Assembly (NCBI GenBank): GCA_036522595.1
Contig: DATDFL010000231.1
Coordinates: forward strand, 1 to 18,087
Length of the DNA: 18,087 bases
Direction: 5' to 3'
Source: AC-32 sp036522595
GTDB lineage: Bacteria; Actinomycetota; Thermoleophilia; Gaiellales; Gaiellaceae
The notes under the pieces were generated by a model. It was not told where the DNA came from, made no database searches, and worked only from the letters and a program-made list of their open reading frames with translations. Positions 6,911 to 14,011 of the stretch are shown here, piece by piece. Numbering within the stretch: position 1 is the first letter of the stretch; each line of letters begins with the position of its first letter. Position numbers and translations under genes: made by a program.

Positions 6911-8169
6911 ACGACGTCCGGCTCCGGCAGCGGCACCACGAACCGGCCCCCGTCGCGCCGATACTCGTCCTGCTGCCGCATGATCTCGTCGCGGTAGTTC
7001 CACGCGAGCAGGAGCAGGTAGTCGGGCCGGTCCTCCAGCAGGGCGCTCGGGTCGCGGATCGGCAGGTGGACTCCAGGCATGAACAGGCCTTGCTTGTGCG
7101 GGTTGCGGTCAACGACGAAGTCGATCAAGGAGCCGTCGATGCCCGCGTGGTTCAGGAGCACCGTCCCTTTGGCAGCGGCGCCGTACGCGGCGATCGAGGC
7201 GCCGGTCGCCTTCAGCTTCCGCAGCAGCGCGAGGAGCTCGCCACAAGCCCGCTCGACCCGTTCGCCGAAGCGGCGGTAGTAGTCCGGCCGGTCGAGCCCC
7301 CGCTCGCGCTCCTCCTCCAGATAGCGCTCGACCTCGGGCGCCGGCGACTTTCGCTTGCCGAGCCGCCAGCGCAGCGACCCGCCCTGGACCCCCGGGAAGT
7401 GCTCGACGCCGTTCAGGTGCAGGCCGTTGCGCTCGGCGAGCGCGGTGATCGACGTGCACGAGAGGTAGGAGAAGTGCTCGTGATAGACGGTGTCGAAGGC
7501 GAGGTTCTCGATCAGGTCGCGGACGTAGGTGTTCTCTACCGCAACGACGCCGTCGTCCGCGAGCAGCAGCGCGGCTCCCGCGAGGAGGTCGTTCGGGTCC
7601 GGCGTGTGCGCAAGCACGTTGTTGGCGACGATCGCGTCGGCGCAGCGGCCCTCGGCAAGCAGCCGGCGCGCGAGCTCGGAGCCGAAGAACTCCCGCAGCG
7701 TCGGAACTCCCACCGCCTCTGCGGCCTCGGCCTGTATCGGAGCCGGATCGATCCCGAGGACGGGAATCCCGAGCTCGACGAAGTTGCGAAGCAGGTAGCC
7801 GTCGTTCGATGCCGCTTCCACGACGAGGCTCTCTGGGCCCAGGCCGAGCTCATCGGCCAGCGCGAGTGCCTCCTCGCGCGCGTGCCGGAGCAAGTCCTCG
7901 GAGTACGAAGAGAAGTAGAGGTAGTTCTCGACGAAGAGCCGTTCGGGTGGCACCGACGCGAGGATCTGGACGAGCGCGCAGTCGGGGCAGAAGGCGAGGT
8001 CGAGCGGGTAGCGCGGCTCCGGCTCGGCCAGCTGCGACTCGCGCAGGAGGGCGTCTGGCAGCGGCAGGTCACCCAGCTGCAGGAACACCTCGAGCGGAGC
8101 CGAGCCGCACGAGCGGCAGCGCGCCTCGTCAGCCTGCGGCAAGCGCTGCGTCCCGGCGAAGGTCCTCAT
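6907..8169 (-). CDS. SAM-dependent sugar C-methyltransferase, second paralogue (NovU/TylCIII/TcaB9 type)
   Basis: This 420-residue protein has the complete three-part architecture of NDP-4-keto-deoxysugar C-3 methyltransferases. The zinc module is Cys18/Cys21 and Cys61/Cys64. The SAM motif is VVEAASNDGYLLRNF (117-130 region). YHEHFSYLS (Tyr229, Glu231, His232) corresponds to the Tyr/Glu/His catalytic set described for TcaB9. GVQGGSLRWRL (260-270) is the substrate loop. The C-terminal Methyltransf_14 domain contains YGAAAKGTVLLN and VVDRNPHKQG. Known members methylate C-3 of 4-keto sugars through an enolate. Its ATG at 8169 lies 41 bases inside the upstream SDR gene, a larger overlap than elsewhere in the run. 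No later in-frame start falls before the zinc module, so the overlap seems real. The neighbouring rfbF suggests the donor is a CDP-sugar. Confidence 0.9.
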   Translation of the reverse strand: MRTFAGTQRLPQADEARCRSCGSAPLEVFLQLGDLPLPDALLRESQLAEPEPRYPLDLAFCPDCALVQILASVPPERLFVENYLYFSSYSEDLLRHAREEALALADELGLGPESLVVEAASNDGYLLRNFVELGIPVLGIDPAPIQAEAAEAVGVPTLREFFGSELARRLLAEGRCADAIVANNVLAHTPDPNDLLAGAALLLADDGVVAVENTYVRDLIENLAFDTVYHEHFSYLSCTSITALAERNGLHLNGVEHFPGVQGGSLRWRLGKRKSPAPEVERYLEEERERGLDRPDYYRRFGERVERACGELLALLRKLKATGASIAAYGAAAKGTVLLNHAGIDGSLIDFVVDRNPHKQGLFMPGVHLPIRDPSALLEDRPDYLLLLAWNYRDEIMRQQDEYRRDGGRFVVPLPEPDVV

Positions 8170-9172
8170 CGAGCTCGCCCGCTTCCTGCAGCTCCTTCAC
8201 GCGCCGGATCCGCAGGAACCGCCCGCTCGTGAACTCTTCGAGCTCGAGCCCGAACCGCCTGAAGGCCGCGTAGAGCTCCTCGATCCCGCGTCTCGCCGTC
8301 CACTCCGGGCGGAAGGCCGGAAGCGTCTCCGCGATCTTCGAGCAATTCACCCGGTAGCAGCGCGGGTCGGGGCCGCCGCCCTCCGCGTATTCGACCGTGC
8401 TGTTGGGGACGATCTCCTCGACGAGATCGGCCAGCTCGCGCACCTGGAAGTTCTCATCGGTGCGGCCGACGTTGAACGCCTCGTCGTGCACGAGCTCGGC
8501 CGGCGCCTCCAGCGCGGCGAGAAACGCGCGGGCGATGTCTTCGATGTGGACGACCGGCCGCCAGGGCGTGCCGTCGCTCATGATGAGCACGCGGCCGGTG
8601 GTGAACGCGTAGCCGGCGAGGTTGTTGATCACCAGGTCGCCGCGTAGCCTCGGTGAGAAGCCGTACGCGGTGGCCGAGCGCAGGTAGGTCGGGCTGAACG
8701 AGTCGTCGGCGAGCTCGTGGAGGTCCCGCTCGGCGAGCACCTTCGACTCGCCGTAGGGCGTCACGGGCCGGAACTCGGCCGATTCGTCGAGCCACGCATC
8801 TCCGGCCGCGCCGTAGAGGCTGCAGGAGGACGAGAACAGGAACCGCCGAACGCCGGCCTCCTTCGCGCGCCCGGCGAGGCGCGAAGTCGCCAGGTGGTTG
8901 ATCTCGAAGGTCGTCTCCGGCCGGTAGTCGCCGAGCGGGTCGTTCGAGATCGCCGCCAGGTGCACGACCGCGTCGAAGCCGCGCAGGTCGCTCGGCTCGA
9001 GGTCGCGCACGTCTCGGTCGATCACGGGCCAGGGCCACCGCGGGTTCGGCCCGAGCCCGCAACCCCGGTAGAGGAAGCTGTCCGCCCCGGTGACGTCGTG
9101 ACCCGCAGACGCGAGCAGCGGCGCGAGCACGGTGCCGATGTAGCCGTCGTGGCCGGTGACGAGGACGCGCAC
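8129..9172 (-). CDS. NAD(P)-dependent extended SDR (sugar epimerase/dehydratase/reductase)
   Basis: This is a 347-residue protein. RVLVTGHDGYIGT (2-14) is the nucleotide-binding GxxGxxG. The catalytic set is Ser116 in FLFSSSCSLYG and Tyr140/Lys144 in TPYGESK. HLAAISNDP (71-79) follows the usual strand. These enzymes act on nucleotide sugars, oxidising or reducing at C-4 or epimerising. The position next to rfbF suggests a CDP-hexose substrate. The opening does not read like typical CDP-glucose 4,6-dehydratase (RfbG), so a 4-reductase or epimerase role is at least as likely. The C-terminal tail (EEFTSGRFLRIRRVKELQEAG) continues past the fold and looks like a subfamily trait. GTG 9172 starts one base after the TGA of rfbF, indicating coupling. 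The 3' end overlaps the next gene by 41 bases. Confidence 0.88.
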   Translation of the reverse strand: MRVLVTGHDGYIGTVLAPLLASAGHDVTGADSFLYRGCGLGPNPRWPWPVIDRDVRDLEPSDLRGFDAVVHLAAISNDPLGDYRPETTFEINHLATSRLAGRAKEAGVRRFLFSSSCSLYGAAGDAWLDESAEFRPVTPYGESKVLAERDLHELADDSFSPTYLRSATAYGFSPRLRGDLVINNLAGYAFTTGRVLIMSDGTPWRPVVHIEDIARAFLAALEAPAELVHDEAFNVGRTDENFQVRELADLVEEIVPNSTVEYAEGGGPDPRCYRVNCSKIAETLPAFRPEWTARRGIEELYAAFRRFGLELEEFTSGRFLRIRRVKELQEAGELDEDLRRDAALAAG

Positions 9173-9173
9173 C

Positions 9174-9947
9174 TCAGCCCCAGATCTTCCAGGGCGGCTG
9201 CGGGCTCGCCCAGAGCTGCTCGAGCAAGACCTTGTCCCTCAGCGTGTCCATGCACTGCCAGAAGGACTCGTGCCGGTACGCCATCAGCTGGCCGTCGGCG
9301 GCAAGCCGCTCGAGCGGCTCGCGCTCCCACTGGGTCATGTCGTTCTCGATGTAGTCGAAGACCCCGGGCTCGAGCACGAAGAACGCGCCGTTGATCCAGC
9401 CTTCGGCGAGCTGTGGTTTCTCCGCGAACGCCGTCACCTGCCCGTTCCCGTCCAGTGTCAGCTCCCCGAAGCGCGCTGGCGGCCGCACCGCGGTCACGGT
9501 CGCGAGCTTGCCGTGTGCTCGATGGAAGTCGAGCAGCTTCCGGACGTCCAGATCGGCCACGCCGTCGCCCCAGGTGACCATGAAGGTGTCCGAGCCGACA
9601 TGCGGCTCGAGTCGCTTGATCCGCCCGCCGGTCATCGAGGCGACGCCCGTGTCGACGAGCGACACGGTCCAGTCCGCCCGCTCCCCCTCGAGCACCCGGA
9701 CCTTGCCGTCTTTCAACGAGACCTTCAGGTCACCCTGCAGCGAGGAGTACTCGAGCATCCAGCGCTTGATGTAGTCGCCCTTGTAGCCGAGGGCAATCAC
9801 GAAGTCGTTGAACCCGTGCGTGGCGTAGATCATCATGATGTGCCAGAGGATCGGCCTCCCGCCGATGTCGACCATCGGCTTCGGCTTGATCTCGGTTTCC
9901 TCCTGCAGCCTGCTGCCGAGCCCGCCCGCGAGGATCGCGACCTTCAC
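9174..9947 (-). CDS. rfbF: Glucose-1-phosphate cytidylyltransferase
   Basis: This 257-residue protein has the usual length of RfbF, which makes CDP-glucose from CTP and glucose 1-phosphate, the entry to CDP-linked deoxysugars. The N-terminal signature KVAILAGGLGSRLQEET with KPKPMVDIGGRPILWHIM is diagnostic. Further family stretches are GYKGDYIKRW, VSLVDTG..SMTGGR, WGDGVADLD, INGAFFVL, and the C-terminal FWQCMDTLRDKV...PPWKIW. It is cytoplasmic. GTG 9947 overlaps the TGA of the upstream family 2 glycosyltransferase (GTGA), so the two are translationally coupled. The open frame upstream of the GTG to 10469 is only antiframe to that gene. It is the strongest functional anchor of the run. The usual partner rfbG is not in the window. 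Confidence 0.95.
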   Translation of the reverse strand: MKVAILAGGLGSRLQEETEIKPKPMVDIGGRPILWHIMMIYATHGFNDFVIALGYKGDYIKRWMLEYSSLQGDLKVSLKDGKVRVLEGERADWTVSLVDTGVASMTGGRIKRLEPHVGSDTFMVTWGDGVADLDVRKLLDFHRAHGKLATVTAVRPPARFGELTLDGNGQVTAFAEKPQLAEGWINGAFFVLEPGVFDYIENDMTQWEREPLERLAADGQLMAYRHESFWQCMDTLRDKVLLEQLWASPQPPWKIWG

Positions 9948-10945
9948 GGGGTCAGCTCCTTGATGAGGTCGACGACGCGCGGACCGAGCAGGCTCGCCCC
10001 GGCGAGCTTCCAGGCCGGCGCACCGAGCAGCACGCCGGGATCCGCCCGGACGGCGCGCGCAAGAGCACGGAAGGTCGGCAGCGGCTTTCGGTCCGGCAAG
10101 GTGAGGTTGCGGGCCATCATCACGAGCTCGCGGCGGCGGCCCTCCTCGGCCAGGCGCCGGAGCTCCCGAGGCTGCGCGACCCGGCCGTTGTGCTGGTCGA
10201 GGAAGCGCAGCTTCACTTCCTTCAGCCGGGAGACGATCTCGATTCCCTGGACGTAACCCGGCCCTTGCGGTGGGCCGAACGCGGCCGAGTGCGAGGCGCC
10301 GTGGATTCGGTAGGCGCCGAGCGTGTCGTCCAGGTACGCGAACTCCCACCCCGCAGCGGCCATCCGGAGCCACATGCCGAAGTCGACCGCGGGGAAGTCG
10401 TCGCCGGACATCCGGTCTGGCGGTAGCGCCGCTGTGCGCATCAGGGCGGTCGAGGCGCAGATGCGGCACGACCAGCGCATCGACTCGGCGATGAACTCGT
10501 CGGCGCTCTCCACGCAGTCGCTGTCGAGGCCGTACGTCCAGTTCACATGCGAAAGGAGGACGTTTCCCTCGTCGTCGACGATGTCGAAGGCGGCGTGCAC
10601 CACCCCGGCGCGGGGCTTGCTGTCGAGCTCGGCCACCGTTCGATCGAGCAGCTCCGGGTAGACGAGGTCGTCGTCGGGGAGGATGAGCGCGTAGTCGCTG
10701 TCGACCTGCTCGAGGAACCAGTTGTGGTTGCCGAGCAAGCCCAGGTTCTCGGGTTGGCGCACGTACTCCAGACGCGGGTCGTCGAACCGGGCGATGACGT
10801 TAGGCGTGTCGTCGTCCGAGGCGTTGTCGGAGACGATCAGCTTGAAGTCTCCGTACGTCTGAGCGAGCACACCGGCAACTGCGTGCGGCAAGAAATCCGC
10901 CCGGTTGTAGGTCGGGATGAAAATGGTGACGCGCGCCACGCGCAA
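9944..10945 (-). CDS. Family 2 glycosyltransferase (GT-A fold)
   Basis: This is a 333-residue protein. VTIFIPTYNRADFL (6-19) followed by SDNASDDDT (39-47) is the GT2 nucleotide-binding start. DDD at 91-93 (LILPDDDLV) is the metal-binding acidic motif. A VDFGMWLRMA stretch (Asp188) occupies the place of the catalytic base, and AYRIHGASHS follows. No transmembrane helix is evident, although the C-terminal hydrophobic stretch (VLLGAPAWKLAGASLLG) may touch the membrane. The first available start is TTG 10945; GTG two codons later (10939) is an alternative. An AGAGGAG stretch lies about 25 bases upstream, too far to be a normal ribosome site. It is the first gene of the six-gene glycan run and overlaps rfbF by four bases. 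Confidence 0.9.
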   Translation of the reverse strand: MRVARVTIFIPTYNRADFLPHAVAGVLAQTYGDFKLIVSDNASDDDTPNVIARFDDPRLEYVRQPENLGLLGNHNWFLEQVDSDYALILPDDDLVYPELLDRTVAELDSKPRAGVVHAAFDIVDDEGNVLLSHVNWTYGLDSDCVESADEFIAESMRWSCRICASTALMRTAALPPDRMSGDDFPAVDFGMWLRMAAAGWEFAYLDDTLGAYRIHGASHSAAFGPPQGPGYVQGIEIVSRLKEVKLRFLDQHNGRVAQPRELRRLAEEGRRRELVMMARNLTLPDRKPLPTFRALARAVRADPGVLLGAPAWKLAGASLLGPRVVDLIKELTP

Positions 10946-10991
10946 AGTGTGCCCGACGCGCAGCCAGGCGACTCCTCTGATGCGTCAGGCA

Positions 10992-11022
10992 GAGGCGACG
11001 CGGCCGGGCGCCGCGCCGCCTC
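10992..11022 (-). terminator. Terminator-like GC hairpin between the alcohol dehydrogenase and the glycan run
   Basis: Arms of 13 bases (10992-11004 and 11010-11022) pair with a single mismatch around a five-base loop, CGGGC. No T-run follows on either strand, so it is not a classic intrinsic terminator. It lies 21 bases beyond the dehydrogenase stop (11043), where a transcript end is expected. It could equally act in the leader of the glycan mRNA. Confidence 0.4.
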
Positions 11023-11042
11023 ATAGCCTCTAGCCGGTGCGC

Positions 11043-12104
11043 TCAGAGGTGGAAGACGATCCGCGCCGGCACATCGCCGTGCAGGACATCCTCCATGGCC
11101 GCCGAGACATCAGCGAGCTGCCGCTCTTCGCGGATCACCCGCGTCCTGCCGGCGGCGTGCAGCTCGAAGACCTTCCGGAGATCGAGCCGTGTCCCGACGA
11201 TCGAGCCGCGAACGGTGATCCCGTTCAGCACGGTCTCGAAGATCGGGAGCTTCATCGCGTTGTCCGCCGGAAGTGCGACGAGCGACATCGTCCCGCCGCG
11301 CCGCAGGGAGGCGAACGCCTGCTCGAACGCCTTCGGCGTTGCGGCAAGAACGACCGCCGCGTCGGCGCCGCCGAGCTCCTTGATCGCTTCCACCGGATCG
11401 CGGCTCGCTGCGTTCACGGTGTGCTCGGCTCCGAGTTCGCGGGCCAGCTCGAGCTTCTCGTCGACCAGATCGACGGCGACGACGCTCGCTCCCGCGATCC
11501 GCGCGTACTGCAGGGCGAGGTGGCCGAGGCCGCCGATCCCCCAGATCGCGACTAGGTCGGACGGTCTTGCGCCGCTGACCTTGACCGCCTTGTAGGTCGT
11601 GACGCCTGCGCACGTGAGCGGCGCCGCGTCGAACGGATCGACGCCTTCCGGGACCTTCACGACGTGCCGCGAAAACGCCTTGACGTACTGCGCGAAGCCC
11701 CCGTCGATCGAGTAGCCCGTGTTCAGCTGGGATTCGCACAGGGTCTCCCAACCCGAGACGCAGTAATCGCATGTCCCACACGCGTAGCCGAGCCAGGGCA
11801 CCGCGACGCGATCCCCGACCGCGACCCCCGTCGCTTCCGGCCCGAGCTGCTCGACGATGCCGACGCCTTCGTGCCCCGGCGTGAACGGAAGCGTCGGCTT
11901 GACCGGCCACTCGCCCCGCGCTGCGTGGATGTCCGTGTGGCAAAGGCCTGACGCCTCGACCGCCACGATGATCTCTCCCGGGCCCGGCACCGGCTTCGGC
12001 ACCTCCTCGACCCGAGGCTCCTGATCGAAGCCGCGGACGACGACCGCCTGCATGGTCTCGGTCGTCGCGTCATCACGTTTCGCCTCCACAACCGTTGCGC
12101 TCAT
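11043..12104 (-). CDS. Zinc-dependent alcohol dehydrogenase (AdhP-like, medium-chain family)
   Basis: This 353-residue cytoplasmic enzyme should interconvert primary alcohols and aldehydes with NAD(H). The catalytic zinc ligands are visible: Cys55 in GLCHTD, His78/Glu79 in PGHEGVG, and Cys165 in LTCAGVTTYKA. The four structural-zinc cysteines, 109, 112, 115 and 123, lie in the CGTCDYC...C lobe. WGIGGLGHLALQYA (188-201) binds the dinucleotide, and Asp212 at the end of the next strand favours NAD over NADP. The ATG at 12104 is set by an excellent AAGGAGG six bases upstream. The open frame back to 12332 runs into the DUF6544-like gene and is rejected. An 86-base gap separates it from that gene, so it probably has its own promoter. 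About 15 residues precede the usual family start. Confidence 0.93.
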   Translation of the reverse strand: MSATVVEAKRDDATTETMQAVVVRGFDQEPRVEEVPKPVPGPGEIIVAVEASGLCHTDIHAARGEWPVKPTLPFTPGHEGVGIVEQLGPEATGVAVGDRVAVPWLGYACGTCDYCVSGWETLCESQLNTGYSIDGGFAQYVKAFSRHVVKVPEGVDPFDAAPLTCAGVTTYKAVKVSGARPSDLVAIWGIGGLGHLALQYARIAGASVVAVDLVDEKLELARELGAEHTVNAASRDPVEAIKELGGADAAVVLAATPKAFEQAFASLRRGGTMSLVALPADNAMKLPIFETVLNGITVRGSIVGTRLDLRKVFELHAAGRTRVIREERQLADVSAAMEDVLHGDVPARIVFHL

Positions 12105-12110
12105 CTCGCT

Positions 12111-12117
12111 CCTCCTT
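12111..12117 (-). promoter_or_regulatory. Strong ribosome binding site fixing the alcohol dehydrogenase start
   Basis: Read on minus this is AAGGAGG, six bases before ATG 12104. It is the best Shine-Dalgarno sequence in the window and decides against the longer open frame. Confidence 0.85.
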
Positions 12118-12131
12118 TCAGTTCGCTTCGA

Positions 12132-12170
12132 GTCTCGCCCGAACGACCTTGGGAGCCATCGGTCTCGCCC
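12132..12170. repeat. Nine-base direct repeat upstream of the alcohol dehydrogenase gene
   Basis: GTCTCGCCC occurs at 12132-12140 and again at 12162-12170, exactly 30 bases apart (about three helical turns), within the 86-base gap before the dehydrogenase. Direct repeats at whole-turn spacing can be regulator sites, but two short copies may also be chance in GC-rich DNA. Confidence 0.3.
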
Positions 12171-12190
12171 CGGATCGGTGCTGTGGGCTT

Positions 12191-12859
12191 CTACTGGTCG
12201 AGGAGCTGCAGGCCGGCGATTCGACAGCGGAAGTAGGTGAATACGCCGTCTGGCAGCTCCCAGCTGACCTCGGCGTGCGTCGGCATACGGACGCCGCCGA
12301 CGACCTGGTAGTCGCCGAATTCGCCGCTCCAAGGGCGCTCGACGACCCCGCCGTTCTCTTGCCGTGGCCGCTGCGAGGCGGAGGCGCGCACGATGTCGCC
12401 GGCCCGGTCGAAGGAAAGCGTCACCGCCGCCCGCACTGAACGAACGCTGGTCGCCACCTCGATCGACTCGTCATCGAGCTCGCGCCAGGAGAGCCGGTTG
12501 TTCGCGACGATCGCGTGCGGATACCAAGGCAGCTCGGCGAGGTAACGCATCGCCTCGGCCCGCGCGGTCTCCGCACCGGCTGCGCGAGCCACGGGCACGA
12601 GCCCGAACAGCCGGCCGGTCAGTCCGCCCTCGCCGCACCGGTACCAGTCGTGCACGCGCACCCAAACGAGCGGCGCGAGCCTGAAGGTCGCCCGCCAGGA
12701 GAACTCCACCTCGTCGATCCGCACGTCCTCGACGGCTTCGAACTTGCTCCAGCGGCCGGGCTTCAGCTGCATTTCTCCCGACTGGGTCAGTCGGACGCGC
12801 CGCGGTAGGCGAGGACGGCCGGCGAGGGCGCGCTCTGCGTACCTTCCGGCGGGCGTCAC
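12191..12859 (-). CDS. DUF6544/DUF6920-like protein of unknown function
   Basis: This 222-residue protein has no signal peptide and no membrane helix. It shows a lipocalin-like or LolA-like alternation of strands: an N-terminal QSGEMQLKPGRW, a central FSWRATFRLAPLVWVRVHDWY, the stretch AEAMRYLAELPWYPHAI (102-117), LSWRELDD, and a C-terminal GGVRMPTHAEVSWELPDG. The RYLAELPW...W.E.DD order is what I recall for DUF6544/DUF6920 proteins, whose biochemical role is unknown to me. GTG 12859 overlaps the TGA of the upstream membrane protein gene (GTGA), so the two are coupled and likely act together. That partner being a small membrane protein fits the habit of this family to accompany DoxX-like or other membrane proteins. 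The longer frame to 12994 lies wholly inside that gene. Confidence 0.7.
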   Translation of the reverse strand: MTPAGRYAERALAGRPRLPRRVRLTQSGEMQLKPGRWSKFEAVEDVRIDEVEFSWRATFRLAPLVWVRVHDWYRCGEGGLTGRLFGLVPVARAAGAETARAEAMRYLAELPWYPHAIVANNRLSWRELDDESIEVATSVRSVRAAVTLSFDRAGDIVRASASQRPRQENGGVVERPWSGEFGDYQVVGGVRMPTHAEVSWELPDGVFTYFRCRIAGLQLLDQ

Positions 12860-13206
12860 GCGGGCTGAGTATGCCGTCGACCGCTGATGGCGTGGCGAGC
12901 CGTCGCGATCGCCCACATCGCCACGAGATCGGCAACGAGAAGCGAAAGCGGGGTCAGGGAGCCCGTAACCACCGAACCGATGGCGAGCAGCCACGCGGCC
13001 ATTCCCAGAACGGCGAACAGGCGGTTCCTTCGACCCGAGGGCGAGCCGAGGCCACAGGTCGCAGTTCCGACGAGGACAATCACGACGGCCGCCCAGCGGT
13101 GGCTGCCACCGACGAGCGGGGCGGCCCAGCCCTCGTGCGACGCGGCGAAGACCACGACCGCGAATGCCGTGGTGCCCGTCGCAGCGGCGTCTTTCCAGGT
13201 CAGCAT
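12856..13206 (-). CDS. Small four-helix membrane protein
   Basis: This 116-residue protein has four hydrophobic segments, at about 10-24, 36-52, 62-82 and 85-104, with short polar loops (SHEGW, SPSGRRNR) and a basic C-terminus (HAISGRRHTQPA). The helices are small-residue-rich. There is no charged active-site pattern and I cannot assign a family with certainty; DoxX-like or SPW-repeat proteins are alternatives of this size. The start is ATG 13206, preceded by GGAGG at eight bases. The frame further upstream to 13350 crosses the divergent promoter region and reads as low-complexity arginine-rich sequence. It is the first gene of a coupled pair with the DUF6544-like gene, overlapping by four bases. 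Confidence 0.72.
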   Translation of the reverse strand: MLTWKDAAATGTTAFAVVVFAASHEGWAAPLVGGSHRWAAVVIVLVGTATCGLGSPSGRRNRLFAVLGMAAWLLAIGSVVTGSLTPLSLLVADLVAMWAIATARHAISGRRHTQPA

Positions 13207-13348
13207 TTCAATCACCTCCGAGACAAAGCCTCGCCGTGTGGCCGCCGTGCGGCATCGTGGGCTTCGGCGATCCGCCTGCGGCTTTTCCGCAGTGACCATG
13301 AGGGAAGCGGCCGATGCGGCCGGGACGGGCGGCGCGCAGGCTGTGGTC
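13207..13348. promoter_or_regulatory. Divergent intergenic region
   Basis: This 142-base gap separates two divergent genes and must hold both start regions. Visible are GGAGG (13215-13219 on minus), which fixes ATG 13206, and a small perfect hairpin of six base pairs at 13276-13292 (CTGCGG, loop CTTTT, CCGCAG). No convincing -35/-10 pair was found on either strand. Confidence 0.45.
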
Positions 13349-14011
13349 ATGAAAAAGAGCTACGGAGTCGTGTGGCGCGACAGCGCTTCGCCGCTTGCGG
13401 CGGGGAAGCTCGAGCTGCTTCCGCGGGGTTTGCGACTGGAGGGCCGCGAGCGCTGGGAGGAGATCCCGTACGCGGGTCTCTCCGGAGTCCACGTCGGCCG
13501 GACGGCCGCGGAGCGCATCAACGGAAGGCCTTCGGTGGTCCTGGAGCGGATCGGCCACGTCCCGCTTACGATCTCGACGGTGGCACAGTCCAGTCTCGTC
13601 GGCGAGATCGCCGAGCGGCTCGCCGCGCTTCAGCTCGGCGCGGAATCGGCGCGGGAGCTGGCTCTCGTCCTCCCACTGAAGCCCGGAGCCGAGGACAACG
13701 TCCGGAAACTCCTTTCGAGCGGTCCGCCGTTCGATCCCCGGCAGATCCCCGGTCTCGATCGCCACGAGGTCCTGCTCACGCCGACCGAAGCGATCTTCGT
13801 GTTCGAGTCGGCTTCCGGCGGGAACGCGATCGCGGCGCTCCTCGCAAAGCCGGAGTTCTGGCAGGCCGCCGGCGCGTGGCAGGACCACGTTGCCGCGCCA
13901 CCGCGCCTTGGCGAGAGGGTCTATTCGTGGTCGCGTCCGGACGAACCGGCGGACGTCTCGTTTCTGCCGACGCCGGGCCCCGGCGACAGCGACGGCGGGG
14001 ACATCTTCTGA
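13349..14011 (+). CDS. Unrecognised two-part protein: PH-like N-terminus and dimeric alpha/beta-barrel-like C-terminus
   Basis: This 220-residue protein has no signal or membrane segment. Residues 1-92 alternate strands and end in an amphipathic helix (KLELLPRGLRLEG...IPYAGLSGVHVG...SSLVGEIAERLAAL), a pattern like bacterial PH domains. Residues 104-195 (ALVLPLKPGAEDNVRKLL..., EVLLTPTEAIFVFES, ALLAKPEFWQAAGAWQ, RLGERVYSW) read like a SchA/CurD or ABM-type ferredoxin-like domain that usually dimerises. A Pro/Asp/Gly tail follows. No catalytic residues can be named. ATG 13349 is preferred because MKKSYG begins the first strand; ATG 13298 is an in-frame alternative, and neither has a clear ribosome site. 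The last 91 bases overlap the acetate kinase gene tail to tail. Confidence 0.65.
   Translation: MKKSYGVVWRDSASPLAAGKLELLPRGLRLEGRERWEEIPYAGLSGVHVGRTAAERINGRPSVVLERIGHVPLTISTVAQSSLVGEIAERLAALQLGAESARELALVLPLKPGAEDNVRKLLSSGPPFDPRQIPGLDRHEVLLTPTEAIFVFESASGGNAIAALLAKPEFWQAAGAWQDHVAAPPRLGERVYSWSRPDEPADVSFLPTPGPGDSDGGDIF

Noticed and set aside
7066..8232. Plus-strand open frame opposite the second methyltransferase
   Set aside because: Antisense shadow; the minus strand encodes zinc, SAM and catalytic motifs.
9156..10256. Plus-strand open frame opposite rfbF
   Set aside because: Antisense shadow of a gene with unmistakable RfbF motifs.
9948..10469. N-terminal extension of RfbF
   Set aside because: It lies wholly within the GT2 gene in another frame and is low-complexity; RfbF has its normal length from GTG 9947.
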